Counted from the first letter of the stretch, positions 15,129 through 22,988 are shown. The stretch is 28,934 nt of DNA from Oscillospiraceae bacterium (GCA_029067025.1 JAIEFH010000254.1:1-28934), one strand, 5' to 3'. The notes: generated from the sequence alone by a model not told the origin. Numbers and translations: made by a program.

Positions 15129-17366
15129 ATGATGGATCTAGCCCATGAGAGATATGAAGAACTAGAGCGGCACATACTGGAGACCAATCCCAGCGCGGAT
15201 GTGGAGCGCATCCGTGCCGCCTTTGAATACGCCAACGACCACCACGGGCCCCAGCTGCGCAAAAGCGGCGAGCCCTATATCATCCACCCCATCGCCGTGG
15301 CGGAGATCATCAACGAGCTGGAGCTGGATCAGGACTCCATTGTCGCCGCCCTGCTCCACGACTGCATTGAGGACACCGACTCCACCCACGGCGACATCGC
15401 CAAGCTGTTCGGCGCTCAGGTGGCCAACCTGGTGGAAGGCGTCACCAAGCTCACCCGGATGCAGTACACCTCCCGGGAGGACGAGCAGATGGAAAACCTG
15501 CGCAAGATGTTCATGGCCATGGCCAAGGACGTGCGGGTCATCCTCATCAAGCTGTGCGACCGGCTGCACAATATGCGCACCCTCCAGTACCAGTCCGACG
15601 CCAAGCAGAAGGAGAAGGCCCTGGAGACCATGGAGGTCTACGCCCCCATCGCCCACCGCTTAGGTATGCAGAAGCTGAAATGGGAGCTGGAGGATCTGGC
15701 CCTGTGCTACCTGGATCCGGTGGGCTTCCATGACGTAGAGGAGGAGCTGGCCAACATCACCACCCTCCACGCGGGCTTCCTGTACAATATGCAGGCCCAC
15801 ATCGAGCACCGCCTGGCCCAGGAGGGCGTCCACTGCAAGGTCTACGGGCGGCTCAAGCACATCTACTCCATCTACCGCAAGATGTACGCCCAGAACAAGA
15901 CGCTGAACGAGATCTTTGACCTGTACGCCTTCCGGGTCATCGTGGAGGACATCCCCGCCTGCTACAACGTACTGGGCTGCATCCACGATATGTTCAAGCC
16001 CGTGCTGGGCCGGTTCAAGGACTATATCGGCACCCCCAAGCCCAACGGCTACCAGTCCCTGCACACCACTGTGGTGGGCAAAGACGGCATCCCCTTCGAG
16101 GTGCAGATCCGCACCTGGCAGATGCACCAGACCGCCGAGTACGGCGTGGCCGCCCACTGGAAATACAAGCAGGGGCTGGCCAACAGCAAGCTGGGCACGG
16201 AGCGGGAGTTCGAGTGGGTGCGCAAGCTGCTGGAGAGCCAGCAGGACACCGACCCGGACGAATTTGTCCGCACCCTCCGGGTGGATATGTTCTCCGACGA
16301 GGTGTTCGTGTTCACCCCCAACGGGGACGTGAAGAGCCTGCCCGCCGGGGCCACCCCCATCGACTTCGCCTATTCCATCCACTCCGCCGTGGGCAACTCC
16401 ATGACCGGGGCCCGGGTGAACGGCCGCATCGTCACCTTTGAGACGCCGCTGAAAAACGGCGACATCGTGGAGATCATCACCTCCAAATCCGCCCGGGGCC
16501 CCAGCCGGGACTGGATGAAGATCTGCAAATCCAACGAGGCCCGCAACAAGATCCGCCAGTGGTTCAAAAAGGAGCGCCGGGAGGAGAACATCGCCACCGG
16601 CCGGGCCATGTTCGAGTCGGAACTGAAGCACGCCGGGCTGACCCTGTCCGCCATCACCGCCAGCGCCGACCTGCTGGACACCCTGCTCAAGCGGGTGCGG
16701 TTCGGCGCGCTGGACGAGCTGTACGCCGCCATTGGCTACGGCGGCCTGTCCGCCCAGAAGGCCGCCGGGCGCATCAAGGAGGAGATGACCCGCCTGGGCC
16801 GGCTGGAGCGCCAGCGGGCGGAGCAGGAGGCCATGCAGGCGGCGGTCTCCGCCGGGGAAACGGTTTACCCCTCCACCGCCAAGGGCCCCGTCCAGGTCCC
16901 CCGCCGCTCTACCAGCGGCATCATCGTGGAGGGGCTGGACAACTGCATGGTGAAGTTCTCCAAGTGCTGCACCCCTGTGCCCGGTGATCCGGTCACCGGC
17001 TTCATCACCAAGGGCTATGGCGTGTCCATCCACCGGCAGGACTGCCCCAACGCCGACCCCGCCCGCCGCAAGCCGGAGGAGCAGGGCCGGTGGGTGAAGG
17101 TGTCCTGGGCCGACACCGGGGACTCCACCTTCCGCACCTCGCTGGAGATCTCCGCCAAGGACCGGGACGGCCTGGCCCTGGACGTGGCCATGGCCCTGTC
17201 CGCCCAGAAGGCAAAGCTGAACAACCTGTCCGCCCGCAGCCAGCCCGACGGCTACGCCATCATCCACCTGGAACTGGCCGTCCAGGGGCAGGATGAGCTG
17301 ACCCGCATCATCAACAAGCTGTCCCAGATCAACGGGGTGTTCCTGGTCAAACGGGCCGGAGGGTAG
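15129..17366 (+). CDS. rel: Bifunctional (p)ppGpp synthetase/hydrolase (Rel)
   Basis: A 745-residue full-length RSH enzyme. The N-terminal hydrolase domain keeps the HD motif and its following acidic pair (HDCIEDT, 77-83), so hydrolase activity is likely. The synthetase domain (about 235-350) contains GRLKHIYSIYRKM, RFKDYI, PNGYQSLHT and the EVQIRT/H-T-AEYGVAAHW block. The TGS domain starts with EVFVFTPNGDVKSLP. A zinc-finger-like segment, KCCTPVPGD, and a C-terminal ACT domain follow. It makes and degrades the alarmone (p)ppGpp on amino-acid starvation at the ribosome. Two ATG codons in tandem follow AAGGAGGG. In many Firmicutes apt lies between recJ and rel; here it is absent and the two are 22 bases apart. 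Confidence 0.96.
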   Translation: MMDLAHERYEELERHILETNPSADVERIRAAFEYANDHHGPQLRKSGEPYIIHPIAVAEIINELELDQDSIVAALLHDCIEDTDSTHGDIAKLFGAQVANLVEGVTKLTRMQYTSREDEQMENLRKMFMAMAKDVRVILIKLCDRLHNMRTLQYQSDAKQKEKALETMEVYAPIAHRLGMQKLKWELEDLALCYLDPVGFHDVEEELANITTLHAGFLYNMQAHIEHRLAQEGVHCKVYGRLKHIYSIYRKMYAQNKTLNEIFDLYAFRVIVEDIPACYNVLGCIHDMFKPVLGRFKDYIGTPKPNGYQSLHTTVVGKDGIPFEVQIRTWQMHQTAEYGVAAHWKYKQGLANSKLGTEREFEWVRKLLESQQDTDPDEFVRTLRVDMFSDEVFVFTPNGDVKSLPAGATPIDFAYSIHSAVGNSMTGARVNGRIVTFETPLKNGDIVEIITSKSARGPSRDWMKICKSNEARNKIRQWFKKERREENIATGRAMFESELKHAGLTLSAITASADLLDTLLKRVRFGALDELYAAIGYGGLSAQKAAGRIKEEMTRLGRLERQRAEQEAMQAAVSAGETVYPSTAKGPVQVPRRSTSGIIVEGLDNCMVKFSKCCTPVPGDPVTGFITKGYGVSIHRQDCPNADPARRKPEEQGRWVKVSWADTGDSTFRTSLEISAKDRDGLALDVAMALSAQKAKLNNLSARSQPDGYAIIHLELAVQGQDELTRIINKLSQINGVFLVKRAGG

Positions 17367-17383
17367 GTCGCCGAAAGGCGACC
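17366..17383 (+). other. Stable hairpin at the rel stop codon
   Basis: GGTCGCC-GAAA-GGCGACC forms a 7-bp stem with a stable GNRA loop; it starts at the last base of the rel stop codon. No T run follows, so it is more likely an mRNA 3'-end stabiliser or processing point than a true terminator. Transcription may continue into the ATP-grasp gene. Confidence 0.55.
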
Positions 17384-17439
17384 GTCCCCTCCCATTGGAA
17401 AAAGCGCGGGAAATCCTTTTACAAGGAGTCTGATCTTCT

Positions 17440-18660
17440 ATGTCCGACTGCAAGTTCCAGCCGCTGCTGTTCGGCGGCGACATCAACGTATACAGCGTGG
17501 CCCGGGCCTTCCACGAGGCCTACGGGGTCAAGAGTATCGCCTTCGGCAAGTTCGTGTCCTTCCCCTGCTCCTACAGCTCCATCATCGACTACCGCCCCTG
17601 CCTGGAAAACGAGGACGCGGACGTGTTCCTCCAAAACGTCAAGAATGTGGCGGCGGAGTGCCGGGATAAAACCGTGCTGGTCATCGGCTGTGGGGACAGC
17701 TATGTGAAGCTGGCCGCCCACCTCAGGGATCAGTTCCCCGCCAATGTAACGTGCAACTATATCAGCGGGGAGATGCTGGACAAACTTACCGACAAGGAGC
17801 AGTTCTACGCCCTGTGCGACCAGTACGGCATCGACCACCCGGCCACCTTTGTGTACTCGGGGAACATGGGCCACGATTTTGAGCTGCCCTGGGGCGCGCC
17901 CTATGTGGCCAAGCCCGCCGACGGCGTGGCCTACTGGGCCACCGGCCACAGGGAGCTGAAAAAGGTGTACATCTGCCAGTCCTGGGACGAACTGCTCTCC
18001 GCCCTGGACGAGGTGTACGCCGCGGGCTATCCGGGCAAAATGATCCTCCAGGAGTTCATCCCCGGGGACGACACCTATATGCGGGTGCTCACCAACTACT
18101 CCGACACCCACGGCAAGGTAAAGCTGATGTGCTTGGGCCACGTGCTGCTGGAGGAACACTCCCCCCACGGCATCGGCAACCACGCCGTCATCATCACCGA
18201 GCACGACCAGGGTCTGTGCGATAAGATCCGGGGGATGCTGGAGGACATCGGCTACGTGGGCTTCTCCAACTTCGACATCAAGTTCGACCAGCGGGACGGC
18301 AAATACAAAGCCTTCGAGATCAACACCCGCCAGGGGCGCAGCAACTACTATGTCACCGGCTCGGGGCACAACATCGCCCAGTATCTGGTGGGCGATCTGG
18401 TGGAGGGCAAAGACCTGCCCCTGACGGTGGTAAAGAACCGCTCCATCTGGCGGATGATCCCCCGGCGGCTGGCCTATCGCTTTATCCCCAAGCGCTACCA
18501 CGGCGAGATGAAGGCGCTGTTCAAGGCCGGGGCCGACCACCACTCCATGGAGTACCGCCCCGACTACACCCTAAAGCGCGTCTGGCGTGTTTGGAAAAAC
18601 CACATCGGCTGCTGGGTGCGTTTCTGTAAATACTGCAAGAAACCAGATACCATATCTTAA
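17440..18660 (+). CDS. ATP-grasp carboxylate-amine ligase, D-aspartate ligase-like
   Basis: A 406-residue ATP-grasp protein. The N-terminal part (1-115) is a Rossmann-like preATP-grasp domain with VIGCGDSYVK. The central ATP-grasp fold shows PYVAKPADG (154-162), LQEFIPGDDTYMRV (203-216) and the metal/phosphate motif FEINTRQGRSNYY (292-304). A basic C-terminal tail follows (about 335-406). The arrangement resembles the D-aspartate ligase (Aslfm) and related carboxylate-amine ligases of Firmicutes, which join an amino acid to a peptidoglycan precursor side chain. The nearby Asp/Glu racemase and two MurE-type ligases support that reading, but the substrate is inferred. AAGGAG lies 11 bases before the ATG, rather far. 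Other ATP-grasp substrates cannot be excluded. Confidence 0.7.
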   Translation: MSDCKFQPLLFGGDINVYSVARAFHEAYGVKSIAFGKFVSFPCSYSSIIDYRPCLENEDADVFLQNVKNVAAECRDKTVLVIGCGDSYVKLAAHLRDQFPANVTCNYISGEMLDKLTDKEQFYALCDQYGIDHPATFVYSGNMGHDFELPWGAPYVAKPADGVAYWATGHRELKKVYICQSWDELLSALDEVYAAGYPGKMILQEFIPGDDTYMRVLTNYSDTHGKVKLMCLGHVLLEEHSPHGIGNHAVIITEHDQGLCDKIRGMLEDIGYVGFSNFDIKFDQRDGKYKAFEINTRQGRSNYYVTGSGHNIAQYLVGDLVEGKDLPLTVVKNRSIWRMIPRRLAYRFIPKRYHGEMKALFKAGADHHSMEYRPDYTLKRVWRVWKNHIGCWVRFCKYCKKPDTIS

Positions 18661-18714
18661 AAGCTATGGATACTGGCTCCCTGAACCCCTTGTATTGCAG
18701 CGGTTTCAGAGGTT
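18660..18714 (+). repeat. Direct repeat R, copy 1
   Basis: This 55-bp segment aligns without gaps to 19449-19503. Both begin AAGCTA, differ strongly over 16 bases, then share GAACCCCTTG-Y-ATTGCAGCG-S-TTT-Y-AGAGGTT with three differences in 32. It sits directly after the ATP-grasp stop and before the flavodoxin-like gene. Confidence 0.85.
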
Positions 18715-18733
18715 TAGAATTTGGAGGGATGAG

Positions 18734-19276
18734 ATGATGAACGCACTTGTTATAAACTGTAGTCCTGTGCGGACAGGAGCAACCGCAGAAATCGTAAGCA
18801 TTGTTTCGGAAAAATTGTCTCACAAATATATCACGAAAAGTGTCTGTATTGATGACTATCAGTTTGAGTTTTGCAAGGGGTGCAGGAGTTGTCATGCAAC
18901 CGCAAAATGTGTTCAACATGATGGTGCAAATTTGTTGATGGATGAATTTGAGTGGGCTGATATCATCGTCTCGGTCTCCCCCTCCTATTGGGCGGATATT
19001 CCAGGCCAATTTAAAGCGTTTATCGACAGATGTACCCCTTGGTGCAATACCCACGAGCCCCACGCGACGATCAGCGCTGGCAAAAAGGGCTATACGATAG
19101 CGCTGAGGACAGGTCCCACTATGAGAGAATGCGACAGAATTATTGGTAGCATAGAACATTTTTACGGCCATTTAGAAATTGAATGCTGTGGAAATCTTGG
19201 TTTATGCTCGGTAGAATTTAAAGAGGCCGTAAAAGATAGAACAGACGAAATCTTGACGTTTTGTGAGCAAATATAG
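18734..19276 (+). CDS. Flavodoxin-fold NADPH-dependent FMN reductase-like protein
   Basis: A 180-residue protein with an N-terminal flavodoxin-like fold. LVINCSPVRTGATAE (about 5-19) is the FMN-phosphate loop, and SVSPSYWADIPGQFKAFIDR (about 82-101) is the second FMN-contacting segment of the NAD(P)H:FMN reductase/flavodoxin_2 group. The CKGCRSCHATAKC cluster (about 48-60) is typical of the iron-sulfur-flavoprotein-like and MdaB/WrbA-like members in anaerobes. It is likely a cytoplasmic redox enzyme acting on quinones, nitro compounds or ferredoxin-type partners. GGAGG precedes the ATG. Codon and base use are clearly more AT-rich than in neighbours, and repeats flank it, so it is probably acquired. 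Confidence 0.82.
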   Translation: MMNALVINCSPVRTGATAEIVSIVSEKLSHKYITKSVCIDDYQFEFCKGCRSCHATAKCVQHDGANLLMDEFEWADIIVSVSPSYWADIPGQFKAFIDRCTPWCNTHEPHATISAGKKGYTIALRTGPTMRECDRIIGSIEHFYGHLEIECCGNLGLCSVEFKEAVKDRTDEILTFCEQI

Positions 19277-19353
19277 GAACATACAGATTTCAATTTGTTG
19301 GGGCGCTTTCAAGCCCAAGTTCTCTCCTATCGCAGGGGCGGGGCATTTCTGCC

Positions 19354-19452
19354 AGGCTGCTGCACAGCTCAGTACACAATCGAAGCTGTTTCTAACTGCT
19401 TGAAACTACGCAACATTGATTAAAGCTGAACCAGCGCCCCTATCATTGAAAG
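19354..19452 (+). repeat. Direct repeat L, copy 1
   Basis: A 99-bp segment aligning without gaps to 20385-20483, with roughly four of five bases identical. Shared blocks include CACAGCTCAGTACACAAT, TTTCTAACTGCTTGAA, TTGATTAA, AACCAGCG and ATCATTGAAAG. It follows the flavodoxin-like gene and joins directly to repeat R copy 2. Confidence 0.88.
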
Positions 19453-19503
19453 CTAAAGGCATCAATTGCCCGAACCCCTTGCATTGCAGCGCTTTTAGAG
19501 GTT
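19449..19503 (+). repeat. Direct repeat R, copy 2
   Basis: Second copy of the 55-bp segment at 18660-18714. Here it follows repeat L immediately, so the full L+R site exists only between the two AT-rich genes. Its core is framed by the perfect inverted arms CCCGAACC and GGTTCGGG; copy 1 lacks perfect arms. Confidence 0.85.
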
Positions 19504-19517
19504 CGGGCGGTGATTGT

Positions 19518-19553
19518 TACACAAAAAGTACACAAGTTTTTGTTTCTACACAA
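19518..19553 (+). repeat. Three TACACAA direct repeats
   Basis: TACACAA occurs at 19518, 19529 and 19547. The same word also occurs inside both L repeats (19373 and 20404). Spaced short direct repeats next to an inverted-repeat core are what arm sites of tyrosine recombinases look like, but they could also be regulatory sites for the CPBP gene. Confidence 0.5.
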
Positions 19554-19585
19554 GAACAATAAATCGATATTTGAGGGATTGGAAC

Positions 19586-20353
19586 ATGAATAAAAAGCAA
19601 ATAACTGTTATGACAATCTTAACATTGGTTTTAGCTTTTATGGATATATCTGGCTTGCCTGCGGCATTGTTTATAAATTGCCGTTTATCCGACGTGACGC
19701 CATATATCATGAGCCTTCTGGTAAATTTTTTAATCATAGGATTTTTGGCATGGCTTGTCCTGAAATCATTTGGAAAAGATTGGCCGCTTGGACTTCATAC
19801 TTCTGGCTTGGCAGAGGGTATAAAAAAGTACGCTTTTGCAGGCGTTGTAGCGGGTATTTTATCTTGCATTGCATTTACCATAGGGCTTGCACCTTTTGAT
19901 TATAATCCGAGTCTATGGAAAATCCTGATTGAAGGCGTTTTATATTATTTGGGTGTGGCGATTATTGAGGAGCTATATGTCAGAGGTTTGTTCCTTAACA
20001 TTGTTGACAAAATTGCTCACAAAAAGGAATATCATACGGTCATTGCCATATGGGTATCATCAGTTGTTTTTGGATTGGGGCATATTCCCGGTATGATTGG
20101 TATGGAGCCGCTTGTGGTTCTATTTAAAGTAATTTCGACTATCGGAATGGGTTTGTATTTTGGGACGATATACAAACAGACGAATAATCTGTGGGTGCCG
20201 ATTATCCTGCATGGCTTTATTGATATATGTGCTCTGCCGTACTGCTTTACTACGTACAGCGGATATAAAACAATAAGCCTAATCGGACTTGTTATCATAT
20301 ATACGCTATTGGGTATATACAGTATCGCTCTGATGAAACCCAAAAAACGATAA
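19586..20353 (+). CDS. CPBP family intramembrane glutamic endopeptidase
   Basis: A 255-residue membrane protein with about seven or eight hydrophobic helices. The three CPBP (Abi/Rce1-like, PF02517) motifs are present: IIEELYVRG with the catalytic Glu pair and Arg, FGLGHI with the first His, and ILHGFID with the second His. Bacterial members cleave proteins in the membrane; several act in bacteriocin immunity or peptide maturation. The ATG follows a GAGGG site; an upstream TTG at 19514 in the same frame has no support. The gene is markedly AT-rich and lies between repeat R copy 2 and repeat L copy 2, like the preceding gene. Acquisition by transfer is likely. No bacteriocin gene is visible next to it. 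Confidence 0.88.
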   Translation: MNKKQITVMTILTLVLAFMDISGLPAALFINCRLSDVTPYIMSLLVNFLIIGFLAWLVLKSFGKDWPLGLHTSGLAEGIKKYAFAGVVAGILSCIAFTIGLAPFDYNPSLWKILIEGVLYYLGVAIIEELYVRGLFLNIVDKIAHKKEYHTVIAIWVSSVVFGLGHIPGMIGMEPLVVLFKVISTIGMGLYFGTIYKQTNNLWVPIILHGFIDICALPYCFTTYSGYKTISLIGLVIIYTLLGIYSIALMKPKKR

Positions 20354-20384
20354 ATTCCAGTTTATCGAGGAGTTTGTTTCTATT

Positions 20385-20483
20385 AGGCTGGTACACAGCT
20401 CAGTACACAATTGAGGTTTTTTCTAACTGCTTGAACCTACACGGCCTTGATTAAGACCAAACCAGCGTCCCCATCATTGAAAG
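20385..20483 (+). repeat. Direct repeat L, copy 2
   Basis: Second copy of the 99-bp repeat at 19354-19452. The similarity ends at GAAAG (20479-20483); the sequence after it does not continue into repeat R but into an element that is also found behind the racemase gene. Confidence 0.88.
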
Positions 20484-20508
20484 AAAAAGTATCCAAAAAG
20501 AACTTTAG
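20482..20508 (+). repeat. Half of a palindrome-associated repeat, copy 1
   Basis: This 27-bp segment matches 21299-21325 with two differences (AGAAAAAGTA-W-CCAAAAAGA-R-CTTTAG). In the second copy it is the right half of a 13-bp-arm palindrome plus its flank; here the left arm is missing and repeat L stands in its place. Both copies are followed at some distance by CG-R-CAACGAAA. Confidence 0.7.
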
Positions 20509-20574
20509 ACCGTTGTCAAAACTGTCTATCGGCAACGAAAACAGCATCGTGTTTGAAAAGAGTATGATATACAA

Positions 20575-21282
20575 ATGAAGTATGAAACCAAATTAGGCGT
20601 TTTGGGCGGCATGGGCCCCCAGGCCACCCAGGTGTTCTACCAGTTTGTGCTGGACCGCACCGACGCGGCAAAGGATCAGGATCACCTCCCCGCCGTCATC
20701 CTGTCCGACACCGGTATCCCCGACCGCACCGCCGCCATCCTCTCCGGGAACACGGAGGAGTTGTATCAACGGCTGCTCGGCGACGCGAAAACGCTGGAAG
20801 CCTGCGGCTGCACCGTGCTGGCCATTCCCTGCAACACCTCCCACTACTTCGCCGACCGGCTCCAGGGGGACATTGGCGTACCCATCATCCATATGCTGCG
20901 GGAGGCCGCCGCCGCCCTGGCCGCCCAGGGCAAAAAGCGCCCCGGCATCCTGGCCACCGACGGCACCATCCAGACCGGGCTGTACCAAAAGGAGTGCGCC
21001 AACCTGGGAATGGAGGCGGTGGCCCCCGACCCGGACACCCAAAAGCTGGTCATGTCCATCATCTATGACGAGATCAAGCAGGGGGAGAAGGGCAGCCGGG
21101 AGAAATTCGCCCACATCGACAGGGCCATCCGCCGCTCCGGGTGCGACTGCGCCATTCTGGCCTGCACCGAGCTGTCCGTGTTCGCCACCTACCACCCGCT
21201 GCCCTCCTTCTACCTGGACGCCATGATGGTTATGGCGGAGCGGGCGGTGGAGCGCTGCGGCTATCCCCTGCGCACCATCTGA
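20575..21282 (+). CDS. Aspartate/glutamate racemase family protein
   Basis: A 235-residue Asp/Glu racemase. The two catalytic cysteines are visible in AIPCNTSHYF (Cys86) and LACTELS (Cys197), and the N-terminal GVLGGMGPQAT is typical of the RacD/YgeA group of PLP-independent amino-acid racemases rather than of MurI. It probably interconverts L- and D-aspartate (or glutamate). Context suggests it feeds D-Asp to the ATP-grasp ligase upstream. Base composition returns to GC-rich from here on. No clear Shine-Dalgarno precedes the ATG at 20575; a TATGAT box lies only 7 bases before it. The original leader may have been changed by the upstream insertion. A palindrome follows the stop codon immediately. 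Confidence 0.9.
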   Translation: MKYETKLGVLGGMGPQATQVFYQFVLDRTDAAKDQDHLPAVILSDTGIPDRTAAILSGNTEELYQRLLGDAKTLEACGCTVLAIPCNTSHYFADRLQGDIGVPIIHMLREAAAALAAQGKKRPGILATDGTIQTGLYQKECANLGMEAVAPDPDTQKLVMSIIYDEIKQGEKGSREKFAHIDRAIRRSGCDCAILACTELSVFATYHPLPSFYLDAMMVMAERAVERCGYPLRTI

Positions 21283-21310
21283 GTTACTTTTTCTCGAGAG
21301 AAAAAGTAAC
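21283..21310 (+). terminator. Palindromic element behind the racemase gene, likely terminator
   Basis: Perfect 13-bp arms GTTACTTTTTCTC / GAGAAAAAGTAAC with a 2-base centre start right after the racemase stop. The stem is AT-rich and has no T run beyond it, so it is a weak terminator at best. Its right half plus flank recurs at 20482, which points to a dispersed repeat family. Confidence 0.55.
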
Positions 21311-21325
21311 CAAAAAGAGCTTTAG
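21299..21325 (+). repeat. Palindrome-associated repeat, copy 2
   Basis: Matches 20482-20508 with two differences. The two copies flank the racemase gene as direct repeats. Confidence 0.7.
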
Positions 21326-21421
21326 TTCGCTACCAACTGGGGGCTTTCTGTTCCATTTCTGCCCGACAACGAAAGAGTCCCCTTTATTGGCAAGCAGTAT
21401 AAGTTTACGGAGGTTTTCACC

Positions 21422-22936
21422 ATGGAACTGACATTTTTTTCCCTGCGTGAATACTGCCAGCTATTGGACAAGCTGGGCCTGCTGGCCGCCCCTCTGCCGG
21501 ACGGGCTGGATTTGGGCCGCACGGTGGAACTGGTGTCCTACAGCTCTCAAGAGGTGCTTCCCGGCACCCTGTTTATCTGCAAGGGCGCCCATTTCAAGCC
21601 CGAGTATCTGGCGGACGCCAAGCGCCGGGGGGCCTTTGCCTATGTCAGCGAGACGGTCTACCCGTCGGTAGATCTGCCCTGCGTTCAGGTGGGCGATATG
21701 CGCCGCGCCCTGGCGCCCCTGGCGGTGAAGTACTACAACGACCCGTCCCAAACGCTGAAGGTCATCGGCGTCACCGGCACCAAGGGCAAGTCGTCCACCA
21801 CCTACTATTTAAAATATATCCTGGACGAATTCCTGGCCCCCCGGGGGAAATCCTGCGGGGTCATCTCGTCCATCGACACCTGGGACGGGGTGGAGCGGTT
21901 TGAGTCCCACCTGACCACCCCGGAACCGCTGGAGCTGCAAAAGCACTTTGCCAACGCCGCAGCTTCCGGGCTGGAGTACGTGGTGATGGAGGCGTCCAGC
22001 CAGGCGCTGAAGTATCATCGCACCCTGGGCACCCGGTTCGCCGCCGCCGCCTTTTTGAACATCGGCACCGACCACATCTCCCCCATCGAGCACCCGGACT
22101 TTGACGACTACTTCCACTCCAAGCTGAAAATTTTCGCCCAAGCGGAGCTGTCCTGTGTCAACCTGGACTGCGACCACGCCCAGGAGGCCCTGGAGGCCGC
22201 GCAGAGCGTCCCCGGCACGGCGGTGTTCACCTTCTCCCGGCACAACCCCGCCGCGAATGTGTATGGTCACGACGTGCGGAAGGTGGGGAGCGACATCATT
22301 TTCCAGGTGGACGGGGCGCGGCTGGGCGGCACATACCGCCTGACCATGCCGGGGCTGTTCAACGTGGACAACGCTCTGGCCGCCATCGCCATCTGCCAGG
22401 GGCTGGGCATCCCCCAGGACGCCGTCCGGGAGGGGCTGGGCCGCGCCCGGGTGCCGGGGCGGATGGAGGTGTACTCCAGCGAAAACGGGGACGTGACCGC
22501 CATCGTGGACTACGCCCACAACCGCATGAGCTTTGAGACGCTGTTCCGCTCCGTGGTTCAGGAGTACCCCGGACGGCGGATCGTCACCGTGTTTGGCTGC
22601 CCCGGTAAGAAGGCCTTTGACCGCCGCCGGGATCTGGGCGAGGTGTCCGGCCAGTACTCCGACCTGGTGGTGCTCACCGAGGAGGACTCCGGCGAGGAGG
22701 ACACCGTGTCCATCTGCAAGGAGATCGCCTCCCACGTGGCCTGCCCCTGTGAGATTCAGCCCAACCGGGGTGAGGCCATCCGCCAGGCGGTGCTGAGCTG
22801 CCATGAGCCGTCTGTCATCCTCATCACCGGCAAGGGGGCGGAGACCCGGCAGAAACGGGGGCTGGAATATATCGATACGCCGTCCGACGTGGAGTACGCC
22901 CAGGCGTTTCTGCGGGAGTGGGACGCGCGGCACTGA
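21422..22936 (+). CDS. MurE-type Mur ligase, atypical substrate motif (MurE1)
   Basis: A 504-residue Mur ligase. An N-terminal UDP-MurNAc-binding domain (VSYSSQEVLPGTLFICKGAHF) is followed by the P-loop VTGTKGKSS (117-125), the central domain with the likely carbamylated Lys234, and a C-terminal domain with VDYAHN (362-367). It should add a third residue to UDP-MurNAc-L-Ala-D-Glu. The site that holds DNPR in diaminopimelate-adding MurE reads LTEEDSGEED (418-427), and the late motif is GKGAETRQ instead of GKGHEQY. Both changes argue against meso-diaminopimelate as substrate; L-Lys or another diamine or amino acid is possible. GGAGG precedes the ATG. A terminator separates it from the second MurE gene. 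Confidence 0.88.
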   Translation: MELTFFSLREYCQLLDKLGLLAAPLPDGLDLGRTVELVSYSSQEVLPGTLFICKGAHFKPEYLADAKRRGAFAYVSETVYPSVDLPCVQVGDMRRALAPLAVKYYNDPSQTLKVIGVTGTKGKSSTTYYLKYILDEFLAPRGKSCGVISSIDTWDGVERFESHLTTPEPLELQKHFANAAASGLEYVVMEASSQALKYHRTLGTRFAAAAFLNIGTDHISPIEHPDFDDYFHSKLKIFAQAELSCVNLDCDHAQEALEAAQSVPGTAVFTFSRHNPAANVYGHDVRKVGSDIIFQVDGARLGGTYRLTMPGLFNVDNALAAIAICQGLGIPQDAVREGLGRARVPGRMEVYSSENGDVTAIVDYAHNRMSFETLFRSVVQEYPGRRIVTVFGCPGKKAFDRRRDLGEVSGQYSDLVVLTEEDSGEEDTVSICKEIASHVACPCEIQPNRGEAIRQAVLSCHEPSVILITGKGAETRQKRGLEYIDTPSDVEYAQAFLREWDARH

Positions 22937-22952
22937 CAACCAAATAAACGAC

Positions 22953-22988
22953 AAAATGTCCCTTCCTGCCACGGAAGGGACATTTTTT
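22953..22988 (+). terminator. Intrinsic terminator between the two MurE-type genes
   Basis: A 14-bp stem (AAAATGTCCCTTCC and its complement) with a 6-base loop ends in a run of six T. The two ligase genes are therefore probably separate transcripts, or linked only by read-through. Confidence 0.88.

Larger units (their letters stand above)
19277..19585 (+). other. AT-rich intergenic segment holding repeats L and R
   Basis: About 310 bases without a gene. It contains repeat L copy 1, repeat R copy 2 and three TACACAA motifs. Before these (19280-19353) nothing is recognised. CCCGAACC (19469-19476) and GGTTCGGG (19500-19507) form a perfect 8-bp inverted repeat around the R core. Confidence 0.7.

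Noticed and set aside
17366..17383. The GAAA-loop hairpin after rel as an intrinsic terminator
   Set aside because: No T run follows the stem, so it is listed only as a hairpin.
15660..17486. A minus-strand open frame of 608 codons across rel
   Set aside because: It is a shadow of the GC-rich rel gene: low-complexity Gly/His/Val protein, no motifs, and it runs past both rel's end and the next gene's start.
19354..19503. Repeats L and R as integron attC sites
   Set aside because: The layout recalls cassettes, but I could not find convincing paired RYYYAAC/GTTRRRY core sites and no integron integrase is in the window. I keep the neutral term cassette-like.
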